A DNA stretch of 64,000 nucleotides, from positions 186,001 to 250,000 of the forward strand of contig NZ_JACGAG010000002.1 of the NCBI RefSeq assembly GCF_014050525.1, given 5' to 3'. The notes under the pieces are model-generated. The model saw nothing but the letters and a program-made list of their open reading frames with translations. It searched no databases and was not told the origin of the DNA. This document shows, piece after piece, positions 46,787 to 56,222 of this stretch (positions are counted from its first letter, which is position 1; every line of letters begins with the position of its first letter). Position numbers and translations under genes: made by a program. The stretch comes from Clostridium sp. cel8 (GTDB taxonomy: Bacteria > Bacillota > Clostridia > Clostridiales > Clostridiaceae).

Positions 46787-46895
46787 AAAATCATCTCCTA
46801 ATAAACTTTTCATATTCTATTCCTCTATAAGTATATTAACATAAAATTATTTAACAATCAATATTAATTAATAATTTTTATTTATAATATTAAAA

Positions 46896-46932
46896 TAATT
46901 AGTTGAATACCTTTTTAGTATCCAACTAATTA
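46896..46932 (-). terminator. Terminator of the ABC importer operon
   Basis: TAATTAGTTGGATAC pairs with GTATTCAACTAATTA on the minus strand (one mismatch), followed by TTTTAATATT. It lies 37 nt after the ATPase stop. Confidence 0.78.
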
Positions 46933-46968
46933 AATTATATTATTCATACTATTAAAATTTAGAATTAA

Positions 46969-47595
46969 TTATAAATTTATAGAATAAATTATATCTCCAA
47001 ACTTTTCCGCTTCATACTTATCATGAGTTACCATTATAATAGTATCGCATCTTTCACTATGTATATTCAAAAATCTATCTATGATTCTATCTTTAAGTTC
47101 ACTGTCTAACCCTTTAAAGGGTTCATCCATAAGTAATAAATCCCCATTGTAGGCAATACTTCTTGCAAGAGATACTCGTCTTTTCATTCCTCCGCTAAGT
47201 TGTTTTGGAAACATATCCTTGTATTTATTCATCTCTACAACGTCTAAATATTTATAAATCTCAGATTTTAAATATTGTCCATGGAGATTTGATTTGAGTA
47301 CGAAAGAAATATTGTCATATACACTTAAATTATTAATAAGCCTGTTTTCCTGAAATACATATGACACATTGGAAGACCTAACAACTACACTTCCTGAGTA
47401 TTGTCTGTCTATTCCTGCTATTATATTTAAAAGAGTAGTCTTTCCAGATCCAGAATGTCCTAAAATAACTGTAATTTTACCTTTTATAAATTTCATATTG
47501 AACTTCTTAAAGATTTGATTTTCACCATAAAATTTACACAGATTTTCTATCTCAATTTCAAATTTACTATCTATTTTATTTTTCAAAAATATCAT
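46969..47595 (-). CDS. ABC transporter ATPase (SsuB/TauB-like)
   Basis: The ATPase of an importer of the nitrate/sulfonate/thiamine-precursor class. The 208-residue protein has Walker A GHSGSGKTTLLN, signature QLSGGMKRRVSLARS, Walker B LLLMDEPFKGLD and the switch histidine in MVTHDKYEAE. It is shorter than most SsuB proteins and has no C-terminal extension. It starts 6 nt after the permease gene ends. Confidence 0.9.
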   Translation of the reverse strand: MIFLKNKIDSKFEIEIENLCKFYGENQIFKKFNMKFIKGKITVILGHSGSGKTTLLNIIAGIDRQYSGSVVVRSSNVSYVFQENRLINNLSVYDNISFVLKSNLHGQYLKSEIYKYLDVVEMNKYKDMFPKQLSGGMKRRVSLARSIAYNGDLLLMDEPFKGLDSELKDRIIDRFLNIHSERCDTIIMVTHDKYEAEKFGDIIYSINL

Positions 47596-47601
47596 CCTTT
47601 A

Positions 47602-48360
47602 TTAATACTTCTTTTTTAGCATATTGATAAAACATTTGAATAATCCTTCAAAGATAAAACTCAACAATATAACTACAACAGTCCATGCAAATAATTCTGA
47701 TGTTTCAAGCATACTCTTATCATTAAGTATATTTATTCCTATAGAATACTTTGGTGTACTTAAAACTTCTGATGCAACTGAAACCTTCCACCCTATACCC
47801 ATGCACATAAATATACCAGATATAATATAATTGCTTAATTGAGGGATATATATATCTTTCAATATGTATCTTTTTTTTACTTTGTAAAGCTTAGCCATCT
47901 GTATAAGATTTTCATCTACAGACTTTACTCCTTCAAGTACATTGGTATAAACTATTGGAAAACATATAAGTATTGCTGTAAATATTACCACATTAGAAGA
48001 TGTAAACCAAACTAAAGCTATTATTATTATAGACATCACCGGTGTGGCCTTTATGCTTACAACTACAGGCTGTAAAAATTCTTCTATAAAACTTATAACA
48101 CCTGCAAGTATACCAAGGCAAATTCCCAATACTATTGATATTGATACTCCTGATATTACCCTTATCAAAGTACCAAGGATACTTTTCCAAAAATACTCTT
48201 TTTTTATAAGAAATGAAAGAGATTTTACTACTTCAAATGGAGACGGCAATAAAATCCCATTCCCTATAATAATAGAAAAAACTTCCCATAATCCAATCCA
48301 AAATGCTATAATAGTTACTTTTCTAATTACTTTTACTTCCAGTGTAATAGAATTTTTCAT
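47602..48360 (-). CDS. ABC transporter permease (SsuC/TauC-like)
   Basis: A 252-residue membrane subunit with six helices. The EAA loop includes KLYKVKKRYILKDIYIPQL, quoted here as KVKKRYILKDIYIPQL, and GIGWKVSVASEVL is the family's post-loop motif. I place the start at the ATG ending 48360 (MKNSITLEVKV), which overlaps the end of the binding-protein gene by 38 nt; a GGGGG site lies about 12 nt upstream. The overlap suggests translational coupling. Confidence 0.88.
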   Translation of the reverse strand: MKNSITLEVKVIRKVTIIAFWIGLWEVFSIIIGNGILLPSPFEVVKSLSFLIKKEYFWKSILGTLIRVISGVSISIVLGICLGILAGVISFIEEFLQPVVVSIKATPVMSIIIIALVWFTSSNVVIFTAILICFPIVYTNVLEGVKSVDENLIQMAKLYKVKKRYILKDIYIPQLSNYIISGIFMCMGIGWKVSVASEVLSTPKYSIGINILNDKSMLETSELFAWTVVVILLSFIFEGLFKCFINMLKKKY

Positions 48361-49333
48361 CAGGTAATTTTCCCCCAATAGATTTTGGATCATCGCTAAT
48401 TAACACATTATAAAAGTTATCTAATGACGTTTTGCCATCTTGTGCACTTATAAATACTATATTACATCTTGGTATTGCCATTTCGGCAATTTTGGAATTT
48501 GAAATTATACCATACTTTTCCACAAGCTTTGCTGCATCTTCTTTATTATTATTTACAAATTCTACAGATTTTTTATATTCTTCTAAAAACTTGTTAGCAG
48601 CCTCACTATTTTTATCTGCAAAATCTTTATTAAATATAATTGCTCCCATAATTAACTTACTTTTTCCCTTTGATGCAGTATTCCATTCTTCAGTTAGATT
48701 TAATTGGATATTTAAATCCTTGTCTTTGATTTTAGTAGTGGTTACAAATGGCTCTGGAAGTAGTGCTAAATTTACTTTCTTTGAAGCAACTGCTGCAGCA
48801 AGATCGCTATGTGTCATTTTATAATCAATAGTTACATCTTTTTCAGGATCTATTCCATTTTGTTTTAATATATAGTTTAAAGCAAACTCTGGAACAGAAC
48901 CTTTACCACTAGAGTATATAGTTTTGCCTTTTAAATCACTTATATTATTAACTGAATTTCCATTTTCAACTACATACAATACTCCAAGTGTATTTATCGC
49001 AGCTAATTCTACATTACCTTTAGTTTTATTATATAAAACTGCTGCTAAATTTGAAGGCACTGCAGCTATATCGACATCACCTGCTACAATTTTTGACACA
49101 ACTTGATCTGGAGAATCATATAGTGAAATATCATAATCTGATTTATTATCATTCATAAGTTTTACCATGCCTATTCCAGTAGGTCCTTTCAAAGTTGCAA
49201 CTTTAATTTTAGTTTCAGACTGTTTGCTATTTGAATCTACTTTAGAATTACTACTATTTGAACATCCTGCTGCAAATAGCATAGAAATAATAACAATGAA
49301 TCCAGTTAAAAAAACACTTAATTTTCTTTTCAT
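48323..49333 (-). CDS. ABC transporter substrate-binding lipoprotein, unknown substrate
   Basis: A 336-residue lipoprotein with a signal ending FAAGCSNSS, cysteine at the lipobox. The mature protein has the NMT1/SsuA-type fold: VATLKGPTGIGMVKLM, GDVDIAAVPSNLAAVLY, ISDLKGKTIYSSGKGS and LPEPFVTTTKI. The binding loop PTGIGM and residues around it differ from sulfonate and taurine proteins, so the substrate is left open; thiamine precursors or sulfur compounds are possible. It is first in a three-gene operon. AGAGGAGG lies just before the ATG. Confidence 0.88.
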   Translation of the reverse strand: MKRKLSVFLTGFIVIISMLFAAGCSNSSNSKVDSNSKQSETKIKVATLKGPTGIGMVKLMNDNKSDYDISLYDSPDQVVSKIVAGDVDIAAVPSNLAAVLYNKTKGNVELAAINTLGVLYVVENGNSVNNISDLKGKTIYSSGKGSVPEFALNYILKQNGIDPEKDVTIDYKMTHSDLAAAVASKKVNLALLPEPFVTTTKIKDKDLNIQLNLTEEWNTASKGKSKLIMGAIIFNKDFADKNSEAANKFLEEYKKSVEFVNNNKEDAAKLVEKYGIISNSKIAEMAIPRCNIVFISAQDGKTSLDNFYNVLISDDPKSIGGKLPDEKFYYTGSKSN

Positions 49334-49819
49334 AAATTTCCTCCTCTATTATAACTTAGTAAAATTTAAAATTAAATTCACTATTTAACACAAATATTAT
49401 TATATATCAATTAACTAGTTATTTCTAATTATTTTATCTTTTTACTATATATTTTTAATATTATTTTTATTTTATTCCATAATTTATCAAATACTTGACA
49501 TCATAATATCTATGCAGTAGAATATCATTATCAGCAGACATCATTATAGAGTGCTAATTATCAGTATAATGCATCAATTTAAAATACAATTTAGATTTCA
49601 CTTCTAGACTGATATTATACTAAACGAGTTTGATATCTAGCTATTTATCTTAAAATTTTCTATTTTACTAAAATTTTTAATTATAATCTAAATATCTTCA
49701 TACTTTATATGTAAAAATTAATAATAATATTAAATTACTTTATTTTGTATATTTATATTTATTTTTATATATTTATTTGTCATATAAAAAATTATATTTT
49801 TATACAAGGGGGAATTTCA
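49334..49819. other. Divergent intergenic region without a gene
   Basis: About 490 nt of AT-rich DNA between the ABC importer and the glycan operon. It holds two ATTATCAG copies 30 bp apart (49527-49534 and 49557-49564). A TATAAT-like element on the minus strand lies within AACTAGTTAATTGATATATAAT, shown only in part here (GATATATAAT). I saw no riboswitch-like fold. Confidence 0.45.
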
Positions 49820-50881
49820 ATGAAAGCATTACTTTTAGCTGGTGGCAAAGGTACTAGACTTCGACCTTTGACTGACAATCTTCCAAAACCTATGGTTCCA
49901 ATAATGGGTACACCTCTTCTTGAACGAACCATAAACAAATTAAAAAAATATGGAATAAACGAAGTTATACTAAGTACATGCTATAAACCTCAATATATAA
50001 AAAACTATATAGGAAATGGGGAAAAATTAGGTGTAAAAGTAAAATATATATCAGAAGATTTGCCTCTTGGAACTGGAGGTGCAATAAAAAATTCTGAAAA
50101 ATTCTTTGATGACACATTTTTAATTTTAAATTCAGATATAATTTCAAACATACCTTATGATGATTTTATAAATTATCATAAAAAGAAACATGCTAAGGTA
50201 TCTATAGCAATGACAGAAGTTAAAGATCCTTCACAATATGGTGTAATAGAATTTGACAAAGATAACTATATAAGCGCATTTAAAGAAAAGCCAAAAATAG
50301 GTGAAACAAATTCAAAATGGATAAATGCAGGTATATACATTTTTGAACCAGAAGTATTAAATGAAATACCTAAAAATGAAATTGTATCTATAGAAAAAGA
50401 TACTTATCCACGTCTCTTAAGAAAGGGCTATAAAATGGCAGCATATAAGTATTCAGATTATTGGATTGATATAGGAACAATAAAAAAATATGTTAAAGCC
50501 AATACAGACACATTATTAGATTATTATAAAACTATGTCAAAAGATAAAAAATCTTTCAACATAAATAATCTTATAATAAATGGTAAAAATATAAGTATAA
50601 GTTCAAGTTCACATATAGTAGGCCCTGTGTTTATAGGAAATAATGTAGTTATAAAGGACAATTGTAAGATAGGTCCTTATACAATTATAGGAAATGGAAC
50701 TTCTATAGATTCTAACTGCAATGTTTATAAAAGTATATTATGGGATAATGTAACTATAGGTAGAAACACTACATTGAAAAACACCATAATTACGTCAAAT
50801 TATAAAATAAAGCCATATTGCAACATTGAAAATAAAGCTTGTTCAACAAATGATTACAACAGTGATTTACTTGCAATATAA
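49820..50881 (+). CDS. Sugar-1-phosphate nucleotidyltransferase
   Basis: Makes an NDP-sugar donor. The start is the ATG at 49820 with AAGGGGG eight bases upstream. The 353-residue protein has the nucleotidyltransferase signature LLLAGGKGTRLRPLTDNLPK (split: LLAGGKGTRL and RPLTDNLPKPMVP), GTGGAIKNSE and DIGTIKKY, then a left-handed beta-helix tail with hexapeptide repeats (about residues 255-340). The family includes GMP-type mannose-1-phosphate guanylyltransferases and glucose-1-phosphate thymidylyl/uridylyltransferases; substrate cannot be fixed. It is first in a three-gene operon. Confidence 0.9.
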   Translation: MKALLLAGGKGTRLRPLTDNLPKPMVPIMGTPLLERTINKLKKYGINEVILSTCYKPQYIKNYIGNGEKLGVKVKYISEDLPLGTGGAIKNSEKFFDDTFLILNSDIISNIPYDDFINYHKKKHAKVSIAMTEVKDPSQYGVIEFDKDNYISAFKEKPKIGETNSKWINAGIYIFEPEVLNEIPKNEIVSIEKDTYPRLLRKGYKMAAYKYSDYWIDIGTIKKYVKANTDTLLDYYKTMSKDKKSFNINNLIINGKNISISSSSHIVGPVFIGNNVVIKDNCKIGPYTIIGNGTSIDSNCNVYKSILWDNVTIGRNTTLKNTIITSNYKIKPYCNIENKACSTNDYNSDLLAI

Positions 50882-50910
50882 TTTTTAAACATATTAGAGG
50901 AGTGATTCAA

Positions 50911-52071
50911 ATGGGTAAAAACGTAGTATTTTTGAGCACATATCCACCTAGAGAATGTGGAATAGCAACATTTACAGAAGATTTAGTTAAAAATTTAAAA
51001 GTTGGCTATCCTTTAAATTCATACAAAATAATAGCTATAAATAATAAAGAGTATAATTACGGAAATGAAGTACTTTTCACTTTAAATCAGTTTGAAAAAA
51101 GTGATTATAAAAAACTAGCAGAAAAGATAAATAATTCAAATGTAGATCTCGTAGTAATAGAACATGAATATGGAATATATGGTGGAAATCAAGGTGAATA
51201 TGTACTTGACTTCATAGATAATCTTAAAATTCCATTTGTAACTACCTTGCACACTATCTTATCAAAACCTGACCAAAAGCAAAAATCAATAATTCATAAT
51301 TTAGGAATGAAAAGTGAAAAAATAATAATAATGTCTCAAAATTCATCACAAATACTGAGCAATGCATATAATATACCTTCTTCAAAAATTCACGTTATAC
51401 ATCATGGTGTACCCGATATTGCTGTAGATAGTAGAAAAAACCTCAAAGAAAAATTTGGATATGAAAATAGATGTATTATAAGTACTTTCGGTCTTTTAAG
51501 TCCAGGCAAGGGAATTGAATATGCAATAGAAGCTATTGCAAAGGTTGCAGTAAAACATCCAGAGGTTCTTTATCTAATTCTTGGTAAAACTCATCCTTGT
51601 GTAAAAAGTGAACATGGAGAGAGTTACAGAGATAGTTTAAAAAATAAAGTAAAAGACCTTGGTATAGAGGATAATGTAAGTTTTGTAAACAAGTATCTTA
51701 CAAAAAGAGAAATAGTAGATTATTTAGCTTTATCAGATATATACATGACTCCTTATTTAGGAGAAGAACAATATGTAAGTGGTACTCTTGCTTATGCTGC
51801 TGGTTATGGAAAAGCCATAGTATCAACTCCTTATAGATATGCACTTGAAATATTAAAAAATAAAAAAGGATTACTTGCAGAATTTAAAAATGCAGATTCA
51901 CTTTACAAATCAATTGAATTTTTACTTGACAATCCAGATCAAAAGTCAATGATCGAGAAAAAAATAACAGCTTTTGGAGAAAATATGAGATGGCCTAAAA
52001 TAGCAGAAAAATATGAGGATCTATTTTCACTAGTCATTAAAAACAATAAATATAATATGCAGGTGATATAA
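50911..52071 (+). CDS. Family 4 glycosyltransferase
   Basis: A retaining GT-B transferase. From the ATG at 50911 (MGKNVVFLSTYPPRE), with GAGGAG eight bases upstream, it has 386 residues. The N-terminal domain has the acceptor loop PPRECGIATFTEDL and the C-terminal domain has STFGLLSPGKGIEYAIEA, GEEQYVSGTLAYAAGYGKA, the catalytic EX7E-like region being VSGTLAYAAGYGKAIV. It lies 29 nt after the nucleotidyltransferase gene and 3 nt before the next gene. The NDP-sugar it uses may be the product of the first gene. Confidence 0.9.
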   Translation: MGKNVVFLSTYPPRECGIATFTEDLVKNLKVGYPLNSYKIIAINNKEYNYGNEVLFTLNQFEKSDYKKLAEKINNSNVDLVVIEHEYGIYGGNQGEYVLDFIDNLKIPFVTTLHTILSKPDQKQKSIIHNLGMKSEKIIIMSQNSSQILSNAYNIPSSKIHVIHHGVPDIAVDSRKNLKEKFGYENRCIISTFGLLSPGKGIEYAIEAIAKVAVKHPEVLYLILGKTHPCVKSEHGESYRDSLKNKVKDLGIEDNVSFVNKYLTKREIVDYLALSDIYMTPYLGEEQYVSGTLAYAAGYGKAIVSTPYRYALEILKNKKGLLAEFKNADSLYKSIEFLLDNPDQKSMIEKKITAFGENMRWPKIAEKYEDLFSLVIKNNKYNMQVI

Positions 52072-52074
52072 TAT

Positions 52075-53148
52075 ATGTTTACTGAATCAGATTCCTACCC
52101 AATATTCATACTTACAGATGATACTGGAATGATACAGCATAGTAACTTTGCTGTACCAGATCCAAAATCCGGATATACTACTGATGACAATGCAAGAGCA
52201 TTAATAGCAAGTATTCTTCTATATGAAAAGTATAGAACTAATAAATACTTAAATTTGATATTAAGGTATCTTTCATTTTTAACATATGCACAGAATAAAA
52301 ATGGTGGCTTTAGAAATTTCATGGATTATGATAGACATTTTCTAGAAGAAAATGGATCAGAGGATTGCTTTGGAAGATGCCTCTGGTGTCTTGGATTTAC
52401 AATAAACTCAAATTATATTGATGAAAATATAAAATATTCCGCATTCAAACTTATAAAAAATGCTCTAAATAATATAGGTACATTAACTTCTATAAGAGGA
52501 AAATCATATTCTTTAATAGGATTATGTCTAATTTACAATTCCCTATGTAAAACAAATATAAATCAATCTACATCCAGTAAAAACAAATTGATATCAATTA
52601 AAGAAACTATAAAAAAATATATAATTGAAATCTCTAATTGGTTAGTAGAAAATTTTTTAAATAATTCAGATGATTCTTGGAAATGGTTTGAAGATAAATT
52701 AACTTATGCTAATTCCATAATACCTCTTAGTCTATTTAGAAGTTACGGTATAACGGGTAAAAAGGATTATTATTCAATTGCTATAAATTCTTTAAAATTT
52801 TTAGATAAAATTTACTTTAAAGATGGTTTCTTTAAACCAATAGGATGCAAAGGTTGGTATAAAAAAGGGGATCCTTACCCTGCAAAATTTGATGAACAAC
52901 CTATTGAAGCCTGTGGAAGTGCCATTTTATATAAAGAAGCTTATAATTTAACAAAAGACACCTTTTATAAAGAGAGAGCATTATTATGCTATGAATGGTT
53001 TACTGGAAATAATTCTATAAATAAGCCAATTATAAACAAACTCACGAACAGCTGTTATGATGGAATAACAGAATCTAAAATAAACTTAAATTCAGGTGCT
53101 GAAAGCATACTTGCAAAAATAATTACTCAGCTTATAATTGAAATTTAA
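52075..53148 (+). CDS. Six-hairpin glycosidase-like protein linked to a glycosyltransferase
   Basis: A 357-residue protein with the alternating helix pattern of an (alpha/alpha)6 barrel. Conserved short motifs are YTTDDNARALI near the N-terminus, NGGFRNFMDYDRHFLEENGSED (in part: GGFRNFMDYDRHF), FGRCLWCLG and PYPAKFDEQPIEA. Relatives are usually encoded next to a GT4 glycosyltransferase, or fused to one, in mannan-type or storage glycan loci, and are often annotated as glycosyltransferases without evidence. The reaction is unknown. RBS GGTGAT and a 3-nt gap after the GT4 gene show co-translation. Confidence 0.75.
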   Translation: MFTESDSYPIFILTDDTGMIQHSNFAVPDPKSGYTTDDNARALIASILLYEKYRTNKYLNLILRYLSFLTYAQNKNGGFRNFMDYDRHFLEENGSEDCFGRCLWCLGFTINSNYIDENIKYSAFKLIKNALNNIGTLTSIRGKSYSLIGLCLIYNSLCKTNINQSTSSKNKLISIKETIKKYIIEISNWLVENFLNNSDDSWKWFEDKLTYANSIIPLSLFRSYGITGKKDYYSIAINSLKFLDKIYFKDGFFKPIGCKGWYKKGDPYPAKFDEQPIEACGSAILYKEAYNLTKDTFYKERALLCYEWFTGNNSINKPIINKLTNSCYDGITESKINLNSGAESILAKIITQLIIEI

Positions 53149-53176
53149 CTTTTAATGAATTGTTAAAATTAAAGAC

Positions 53177-53233
53177 AAGCTATTGATGGCTTGCAATACA
53201 AATTAAATTTGCACTGCAAGCCATCAATAGCTT
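53177..53233. terminator. Very strong bidirectional terminator
   Basis: A 19-bp perfect stem, AAGCTATTGATGGCTTGCA with its complement, around a loop that contains a further AATT/AATT pairing. On the minus strand it is followed by TTGTCTTTAATTTT. It separates the convergent glycan operon and glycerol dehydrogenase. Confidence 0.9.
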
Positions 53234-53247
53234 AAAATAAAATTTAT

Positions 53248-54339
53248 CTACTTATACATCCTTCCTATTTTATCTGCTGAAAGTATGGCAGCATACACAT
53301 CTTCTTTTGTAACATCAAATGGCATATTGTGAATTGTTTCTCCTTCAGCACAAGAAGTTTCAGCAGCTTTCATAATCATTGAATTATCTATTTTTTCTAT
53401 TCCAAGATCAGCTAAAGTTATTGGAAGCCCAACTTGCTTACAGAAATTTATAACTGTTTCTATTTCATCCATAGGACTATTTTCAAGTACTAATTGAACA
53501 AGTGTACCAAAAGCCACTTTTTCACCATGATATAAATGATGGCATTCTTTAATAACTGTAAGTCCATTGTGAATTGCATGTGCTGCTGCAAGCCCACTGC
53601 TTTCAAATCCAACTCCACTCAAATAAGTATTTGCTTCTATTACATTTTCAAGAGCCTCTGTAGAAACTTTATTAGATGCTGCTATTTTAGCCTTAAGTCC
53701 ATCTTTAAGTAGTGTGTCATAGCATATTCTTGATAGTCCAAATGCAGCCTTTGTAGGTTTAGCACCTGCCATTGTAAGAGCTCCAGACTTTACACAAGCC
53801 CTTGCTTCAAAGTATGTTGCAAGTGCATCTCCCATTCCTGATACAAGTAATCTTACTGGAGCCTTTGCAACTATATCTGAATCCACTAACACAATATCTG
53901 GGTTTTTAGGAAGTACTAAATATTCACTAAAAACACCTGCATCAGTATAAATTACAGAAAGTGCACTACAAGGTGCATCTGTTGCTGCTATAGTTGGAAC
54001 TATTACTACTGGAACATCGACAAAATAAGCAACAGCTTTTGCCGTATCAAATATCTTTCCACCACCCATTCCAATAATCACATTACTGTCACTTTCTTTA
54101 AAACGTTTACAAATTCTATCTATCTCACCTTTTGTACACTCACCATTGAACTTCTCAAAAGTCAATTTACAATTTAAATTCTTAAAACTTTCCTTTATCA
54201 CATCGCCGCTTCTTTTTATTCCATTTTCACTTGCTATTACGAAAAAACTGTTTCCCAAACTTTTAACGTAAGAACTTATCTTCTTCAGCTCTCCATTTCC
54301 TTGTATATATTTTCCAGTAGAAATAATAATTCTTGACAT
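53248..54339 (-). CDS. gldA: Glycerol dehydrogenase
   Basis: NAD-dependent oxidation of glycerol to dihydroxyacetone, a metal-dependent iron-alcohol-dehydrogenase family enzyme. The 363-residue protein has GMGGGKIFDTAKAVAYF, PTIAATDAPCSALSV, and metal ligands in SGMGDALATYFEA, AAAHAIHNGL and LYHGEKVAFG. The substrate-specific motifs fit GldA rather than the 1,3-propanediol or butanol dehydrogenases. A TGATATAAT extended -10 about 75 nt upstream is probably the promoter. Confidence 0.93.
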   Translation of the reverse strand: MSRIIISTGKYIQGNGELKKISSYVKSLGNSFFVIASENGIKRSGDVIKESFKNLNCKLTFEKFNGECTKGEIDRICKRFKESDSNVIIGMGGGKIFDTAKAVAYFVDVPVVIVPTIAATDAPCSALSVIYTDAGVFSEYLVLPKNPDIVLVDSDIVAKAPVRLLVSGMGDALATYFEARACVKSGALTMAGAKPTKAAFGLSRICYDTLLKDGLKAKIAASNKVSTEALENVIEANTYLSGVGFESSGLAAAHAIHNGLTVIKECHHLYHGEKVAFGTLVQLVLENSPMDEIETVINFCKQVGLPITLADLGIEKIDNSMIMKAAETSCAEGETIHNMPFDVTKEDVYAAILSADKIGRMYK

Positions 54340-54446
54340 TTTAATCTCCCCTTTATCTCAAATTAATATTTAATAAATCGATTACATTATCATGTTAATT
54401 ATATCACAAAATATTTTAGAATTAAAGAAATATATTCTTATGATCT

Positions 54447-55145
54447 TTATTTTCTTTTTATCCTATGTTTTTGAGGTTTTATGCTAATATCAGTTATTAC
54501 CACATTATCCCTTTGAGTTATTATTGACCTTACTACATCTGCTACAGTATCTGGACTTATATAAAAATCAAGGCTACTATCATCTTCACTAAAATTAGCA
54601 TTTCTATAAAAATTTGATTTTGTCATATCCGGATGTACAGAAACAACCTTCACTCCAGTTTTCCTAACTTCTGCAAAAAGACTTTCTCCAAAGTGAGTTA
54701 TTCCTGCCTTTGTTGCTGAGTATGCACAACCATATGTACTTATTTCTTTTGCAGTAATTGAAGATATATTAACTATCATGCCTTTGCTCTTTTTCAAATC
54801 CCTCAGCAAAATATTTGAAAGCACCATTGGAACTTCCAAATTAGTTGAAACCATGTGATGTATTTTTTTGGGATTTAATTCTTCGTGAGGTCCAAAATAT
54901 CCTACACCTGCGTTATTTACTAGGAGATTTATCTCATTATTTTCCTTTTTTATCCTATGTATGATTTTACACAATTTATCTATATCCTCAACATCACAAA
55001 TTTCCTCTATGAAATTTTCATCTTCTATATCAGCTTTTGAAAAATTTCTTCCAAAACCATATACTTTATAATCAATAGCTAACAATTGCTTTGAAATTTC
55101 AAGTCCTATTCCTGAAGATGCTCCTGTTACAATTGCTGTTTTCAT
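54447..55145 (-). CDS. Short-chain dehydrogenase/reductase
   Basis: A 232-residue NAD(P)-dependent oxidoreductase with the Rossmann motif TGASSGIGLEI, NNAGVGYFG and the catalytic YSATKAG tyrosine-lysine pair, plus the serine in VNISSITAKE. The substrate is unknown. It is a compact classical SDR. AGGTGAT lies before the ATG. It is 66 nt downstream of splB on the same strand and may share its transcript. Confidence 0.9.
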   Translation of the reverse strand: MKTAIVTGASSGIGLEISKQLLAIDYKVYGFGRNFSKADIEDENFIEEICDVEDIDKLCKIIHRIKKENNEINLLVNNAGVGYFGPHEELNPKKIHHMVSTNLEVPMVLSNILLRDLKKSKGMIVNISSITAKEISTYGCAYSATKAGITHFGESLFAEVRKTGVKVVSVHPDMTKSNFYRNANFSEDDSSLDFYISPDTVADVVRSIITQRDNVVITDISIKPQKHRIKRK

Positions 55146-55211
55146 ATGTTAATCACCTGCCAATTTTATTATAGGTCATAATTTTACTATAGACTTTTTT
55201 CTTAAGATAAT

Positions 55212-56222
55212 CTATATAAATATACTTTCCTCTTTTACATATTTAGCTAAAATATTGTATGCAAAATTCATCATAGCTTCATTATGTTCTTTTGAATATG
55301 TAAATACTCCTTCTTTGTTGCAAAAAGGATAAGCTAGTATCTTAGACCTTGGGTTTAACTTCTTCATTTTCTTAAAGTAATCCTTTGAAACTCTAAATGT
55401 ACCAACACTAACATCTTCAATTTCAGTTGGTGAAATCACCTTAAAAGTATCCTCTATACATTTTCTATAATGCTCTTTCCAATTTTTAATATATAAAATT
55501 GGATCAAAACACAATCTAACTTTCCACCCATTAGAAATGGCAGATTTTGCACTTTTCAATCTTGAATATAAATTAGGAGTGTTTACTTCGTATTTATTAA
55601 CTACATATTCAGGTGAAAATGTCCATGCAAGTATAACATTTTCAGTAGGATTTAAATTTTCTATAGATTTAAAATTTGCACTTTTTGTCCTTATTTCTAT
55701 ACTTAAATTTTTATGCTTTCTTGCAAAATCTATCCACTTTCTAGCAAATCCAGTTATATTCTCAAAAGCTAAAATATCTGTATCATAAGATATACATATA
55801 TATGCAGAATGTTTTTCTAAAATATGTGTCACTTCATTCAATACATCATCAAGATTTACAAATACAACTACATTTGCAGAAGGATACATACCTTGAAGAT
55901 AGCAGTATTCACAGTTATATATACAATTCATAATTGAAGAAGTGTAGTAAAAATATTCATTTCCAAAACTCTCACATACTTTAGCTCCTTTATAAATCAA
56001 ACCATTTTCTTTAACTGCAAGTATTAAATTTGGTGACTTTTTTTGCAACAAGAAGTCTTGATTTTTTCTATTAAATACATCTTTATAATGATTTATTGGA
56101 ATAATTTTAGAATTTTTAAAATTTGAAAGTATCTTCTTAGTATTTTCATTTTTAAATGCTCTATTTTCTACATATATATGAGAAAAACTACACTGTTTCA
56201 AGTTGTCTTTTAAGCTGTTCAA
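55212..56222 (-). CDS. splB: Spore photoproduct lyase
   Basis: A radical-SAM enzyme that repairs the spore photoproduct, the UV thymine dimer of dormant spores, at germination. The radical-SAM cysteines are C100, C104 and C107 in SSIMNCIYNCEYCYLQG. I choose the TTG ending 56222 (MNSLKDNLKQC) because GGAAGGGAAG lies just upstream; it gives 336 residues, near the family's 340. A longer version from 56282 is open but adds residues that share bases with the upstream gene. The conserved middle VRLCFDPILYIKNW, DVSVGTFRV and LAYPFCNKEGVF support the assignment. The gene begins 34 nt inside the nucleosidase. Confidence 0.92.
   Translation of the reverse strand: MNSLKDNLKQCSFSHIYVENRAFKNENTKKILSNFKNSKIIPINHYKDVFNRKNQDFLLQKKSPNLILAVKENGLIYKGAKVCESFGNEYFYYTSSIMNCIYNCEYCYLQGMYPSANVVVFVNLDDVLNEVTHILEKHSAYICISYDTDILAFENITGFARKWIDFARKHKNLSIEIRTKSANFKSIENLNPTENVILAWTFSPEYVVNKYEVNTPNLYSRLKSAKSAISNGWKVRLCFDPILYIKNWKEHYRKCIEDTFKVISPTEIEDVSVGTFRVSKDYFKKMKKLNPRSKILAYPFCNKEGVFTYSKEHNEAMMNFAYNILAKYVKEESIFI

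Noticed and set aside
49500-49620. Possible riboswitch or regulator site before the ABC importer
   Set aside because: The repeats ATTATCAG are short and I found no conserved riboswitch core (for example TPP or SAM motifs).
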